Positions 4,332-6,208 of a stretch of 6,208 bases of DNA are shown here, piece by piece. Below the pieces are notes generated by a model. That model worked only from the letters and a program-made list of their open reading frames with translations. It was not told the origin of the DNA and did no database searches. The stretch is taken from positions 1 through 6,208 of the forward strand of contig CAJTSP010000148.1 of assembly GCA_910578965.1 (NCBI GenBank). Reading direction: 5' to 3'. Position 1 is the first letter of the stretch. Each line of letters starts with the position of its first letter. Made by a program: the position numbers and the translations under genes. The stretch is from an uncultured Oscillospiraceae bacterium. GTDB lineage: Bacteria > Bacillota > Clostridia > Oscillospirales > Ruminococcaceae.

Positions 4332-6208
4332 GACCGACTGTACAACAGCCTGCTCGAGGAGTACAAATATCCCTTTGGGGCGGTGCGCGCGGGCGAGCCG
4401 GTACGTTTTTGCCTGACCATCCCCGAGCAGTACGGTTTTGTAGAGCCGCGCCTGGTTTTAAGCCAGGACGGCGGCGGGACGGTGGAGCACCGGATGGCCT
4501 GGACGGGCACCGAGGAGGGGGTCTGCCGGTTTGAGCACACCCTGGCCATCGAGACGGTGGGCCTGTATTTTTACCATTTCGACCTTTACTCGGATTTTCG
4601 CAAGATCTGGCGCAGCCAGGGGGGCGAAGGGGTGATCGGCTGGGAGGAAAACGGCCCGGCCTGGCAGTTGACCGTGTACGAGCGGGATTTTGCCACCCCC
4701 GAATCCCTCAAGGGCTCGGTGCTTTACCAGATCTTCCCCGACCGGTTTTACGAGGGCCGGCCAAACAAGCCCATGCCCTTCCCCGACCGGGTCTACCGGG
4801 AGCACAAGCAGGGGGAGCCGTATTTCTGGCCCAACGAGACCGGCGGCTTTTTGAACTGCGATTATTACGGCGGGGATTTTGAGGGTATCCGGCAAAAGCT
4901 GCCTTACCTGAAAAGCATGGGGGTGAGCTGGGTCTACCTCAACCCCATTTTTGAGGCGCACGCAAACCACCGGTACAACACGGCCGACTACCTCAATGCC
5001 GACCCGCTTTTGGGCACCAACGAGGAGTTTAGCCGGCTGTGCGCCGAGGCAAAGCAGCAGGGCATCCGCATCATTTTGGACGGGGTATTCAGCCATACCG
5101 GGTCAGACAGCCTTTACTTTAACCGGGAGGGGCGCTACGGCGTGGGCGGGGCCTACCACAACCCCGCCAGCCCCTATTATAGCTGGTACGATTTCGGCAG
5201 CCAGTACGCATGCGGCTACCGTAGCTGGTGGGGCTTTGCCAGCCTGCCGGAGGTCAACGAGGACGACCCCGCCTACCAGGAGTTTATCTGCGGCAAGGGC
5301 GGGGTGATTGACACCTGGCTTTCCCGCGGGGCCAGCGGCTTCAGGCTGGACGTAGCCGATGAGCTGCCGGATGGCTTTATCCGGCGCATCCGCAAGGCTG
5401 TCAAGGCCCACGGCGAGGACTGCTACCTGCTGGGCGAGGTCTGGGAGGACGCTACCACCAAGATGGCATATGACGTCCGGCGCACCTACCTGCTCGGCAA
5501 GGGGCTGGATGCAGTGATGAACTATCCTTTCCGCAACGCCATCTTGGAGTTTGTGGGGGGCGGCGGGGCCGGCAGCTTTGCCGAGCAGGTGATGAACATC
5601 TGCGAGCACTACCCCGCCCCCGCCCTGCACACCCTGATGAACTTTTTGGCAAGCCACGACACCGAGCGCACCCTTACCGCCCTGGCAGACGAGCCGGCCC
5701 GCGGGCGCGACCGGTATTGGCAGAGCAAGCGCCGGGTCTCGGGCGAAAGGTACGAGGAGGGCATCCGCCGGGTAATCCTGGCGTATACCATCCTGTTTAC
5801 CCTGCCGGGGGTGCCCTGCATCTATTATGGCGACGAGGTTGCCATGCAGGGCTATTGCGACCCCTTCAACCGTGCCTATTTCAACTGGGAGGGCCTTGAG
5901 ACGCGCCTGCGCCCGGCGCTCCGCGCCCTTGCCGAGCTACGAAGCGGCTGCGATGCTTTTAAGGAAGGGCCGATCGAGTTTGTGGCGGCCGGGCAGGGCA
6001 TCCTGCATTACCGCCGTACCGGCCCCACCCAGGCGGCAGACATCATTGTAAACCGCACCTCAAAGCTGCTGCTGCGCACCGTGGCCGACGGCCAAACCGT
6101 GGAGGTAAACCCCAAGGGGCACACGGTGGTGGTGAGCGGCAGCGCACCCAAGCGCAGGGTAATGGCAAGCGGCACGCCCTCCCCGGGTGCGCCCCCCGAA
6201 GCCGGCAG
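4329..6208 (+). CDS. GH13 family alpha-glucan hydrolase (alpha-amylase/neopullulanase-like), 3' end outside window
   Basis: The frame opens at 4329 and is still open at the right edge, giving 626 full codons; C-terminal domain residues are already present, so little is probably missing. There is no signal peptide or membrane segment, so it acts in the cytoplasm. Residues 1 to about 125 form an N-terminal beta-sandwich (LYFYHFDLYSDF... WQLTVYERDF) as in neopullulanase-type enzymes. The (beta/alpha)8 barrel begins at SVLYQIFPDRFYEG. It shows all GH13 motifs: DGVFSH (Asp251, His256), GFRLDVADE (nucleophile Asp341), LGEVWED (acid/base Glu370), SHDTER (His443, Asp444) and LPEVN. LPGVPCIYYGDE ends the barrel, and a C-terminal beta domain follows from about 540. 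Likely substrates are maltodextrins or branched limit dextrins left by the upstream phosphorylase (inferred from context). Maltogenic amylase, cyclomaltodextrinase, neopullulanase and alpha-glucosidase activities cannot be separated here. Translation is probably coupled to glgP. Confidence 0.93.
   Translation, partial: MDRLYNSLLEEYKYPFGAVRAGEPVRFCLTIPEQYGFVEPRLVLSQDGGGTVEHRMAWTGTEEGVCRFEHTLAIETVGLYFYHFDLYSDFRKIWRSQGGEGVIGWEENGPAWQLTVYERDFATPESLKGSVLYQIFPDRFYEGRPNKPMPFPDRVYREHKQGEPYFWPNETGGFLNCDYYGGDFEGIRQKLPYLKSMGVSWVYLNPIFEAHANHRYNTADYLNADPLLGTNEEFSRLCAEAKQQGIRIILDGVFSHTGSDSLYFNREGRYGVGGAYHNPASPYYSWYDFGSQYACGYRSWWGFASLPEVNEDDPAYQEFICGKGGVIDTWLSRGASGFRLDVADELPDGFIRRIRKAVKAHGEDCYLLGEVWEDATTKMAYDVRRTYLLGKGLDAVMNYPFRNAILEFVGGGGAGSFAEQVMNICEHYPAPALHTLMNFLASHDTERTLTALADEPARGRDRYWQSKRRVSGERYEEGIRRVILAYTILFTLPGVPCIYYGDEVAMQGYCDPFNRAYFNWEGLETRLRPALRALAELRSGCDAFKEGPIEFVAAGQGILHYRRTGPTQAADIIVNRTSKLLLRTVADGQTVEVNPKGHTVVVSGSAPKRRVMASGTPSPGAPPEAG

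Noticed and set aside
5549..5575. G-rich run in the GH13 gene suspected of hiding a frameshift
   Set aside because: The frame is continuous and the flanking GH13 sequence (NYPFRNAILEF before, SFAEQV after) is in register, so the run only encodes a glycine-rich loop.
4458..5657. Minus-strand frames of 212 and 184 residues opposite the GH13 gene
   Set aside because: Same antisense effect; the plus strand carries every GH13 catalytic motif in one uninterrupted frame.

Overview
This GC-rich window looks like the chromosome of a Gram-positive gut-type anaerobe, most likely a high-GC clostridium (Oscillospirales/Ruminococcaceae-like). The evidence is the pairing of zapA with a U32-family gene, strong AGGAGG-type ribosome binding sites, consensus-like sigma-A promoters, and a glycogen phosphorylase next to a cytoplasmic GH13 enzyme. 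This placement comes from gene content and style only; no genus can be named from the sequence alone.

Layout. Positions 1-1414 hold a leftward operon. zapA (cell division, 114 aa) is transcribed first and is followed by a U32-family gene that overlaps its stop by 4 bases (ATGA) and runs off the left edge. Positions 1415-1904 are a non-coding divergent region of about 490 bases with a leftward promoter for zapA, a rightward near-consensus promoter for glgP, and an unusual number of perfect inverted repeats. Positions 1905-4313 are an intact glgP (802 aa). Positions 4329-6208 are a GH13 alpha-glucan hydrolase gene that starts 15 bases after the glgP stop and runs off the right edge.

How the genes work together. 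GlgP shortens glycogen or maltodextrin chains from the non-reducing end and releases glucose-1-phosphate. The GH13 enzyme has no signal peptide and probably hydrolyses the short or branched glucans that the phosphorylase cannot finish. The two form a compact intracellular alpha-glucan catabolic operon. The leftward pair is unrelated in function: ZapA stabilises the Z-ring, and the U32 protein has the cysteine signature of a family now linked to hydroxylation of tRNA or rRNA bases.

Novelty. All four genes belong to known families and their catalytic residues look intact. The least explained part is the intergenic region: a glgP leader of about 190 bases with three GC-rich hairpins (one followed by a T-rich tract, one abutting the ribosome binding site), and an upstream block with mutually exclusive hairpins over the zapA -35 region and a terminator-shaped hairpin that serves no visible gene. 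No mobile element, CRISPR array, tRNA or rRNA was seen.
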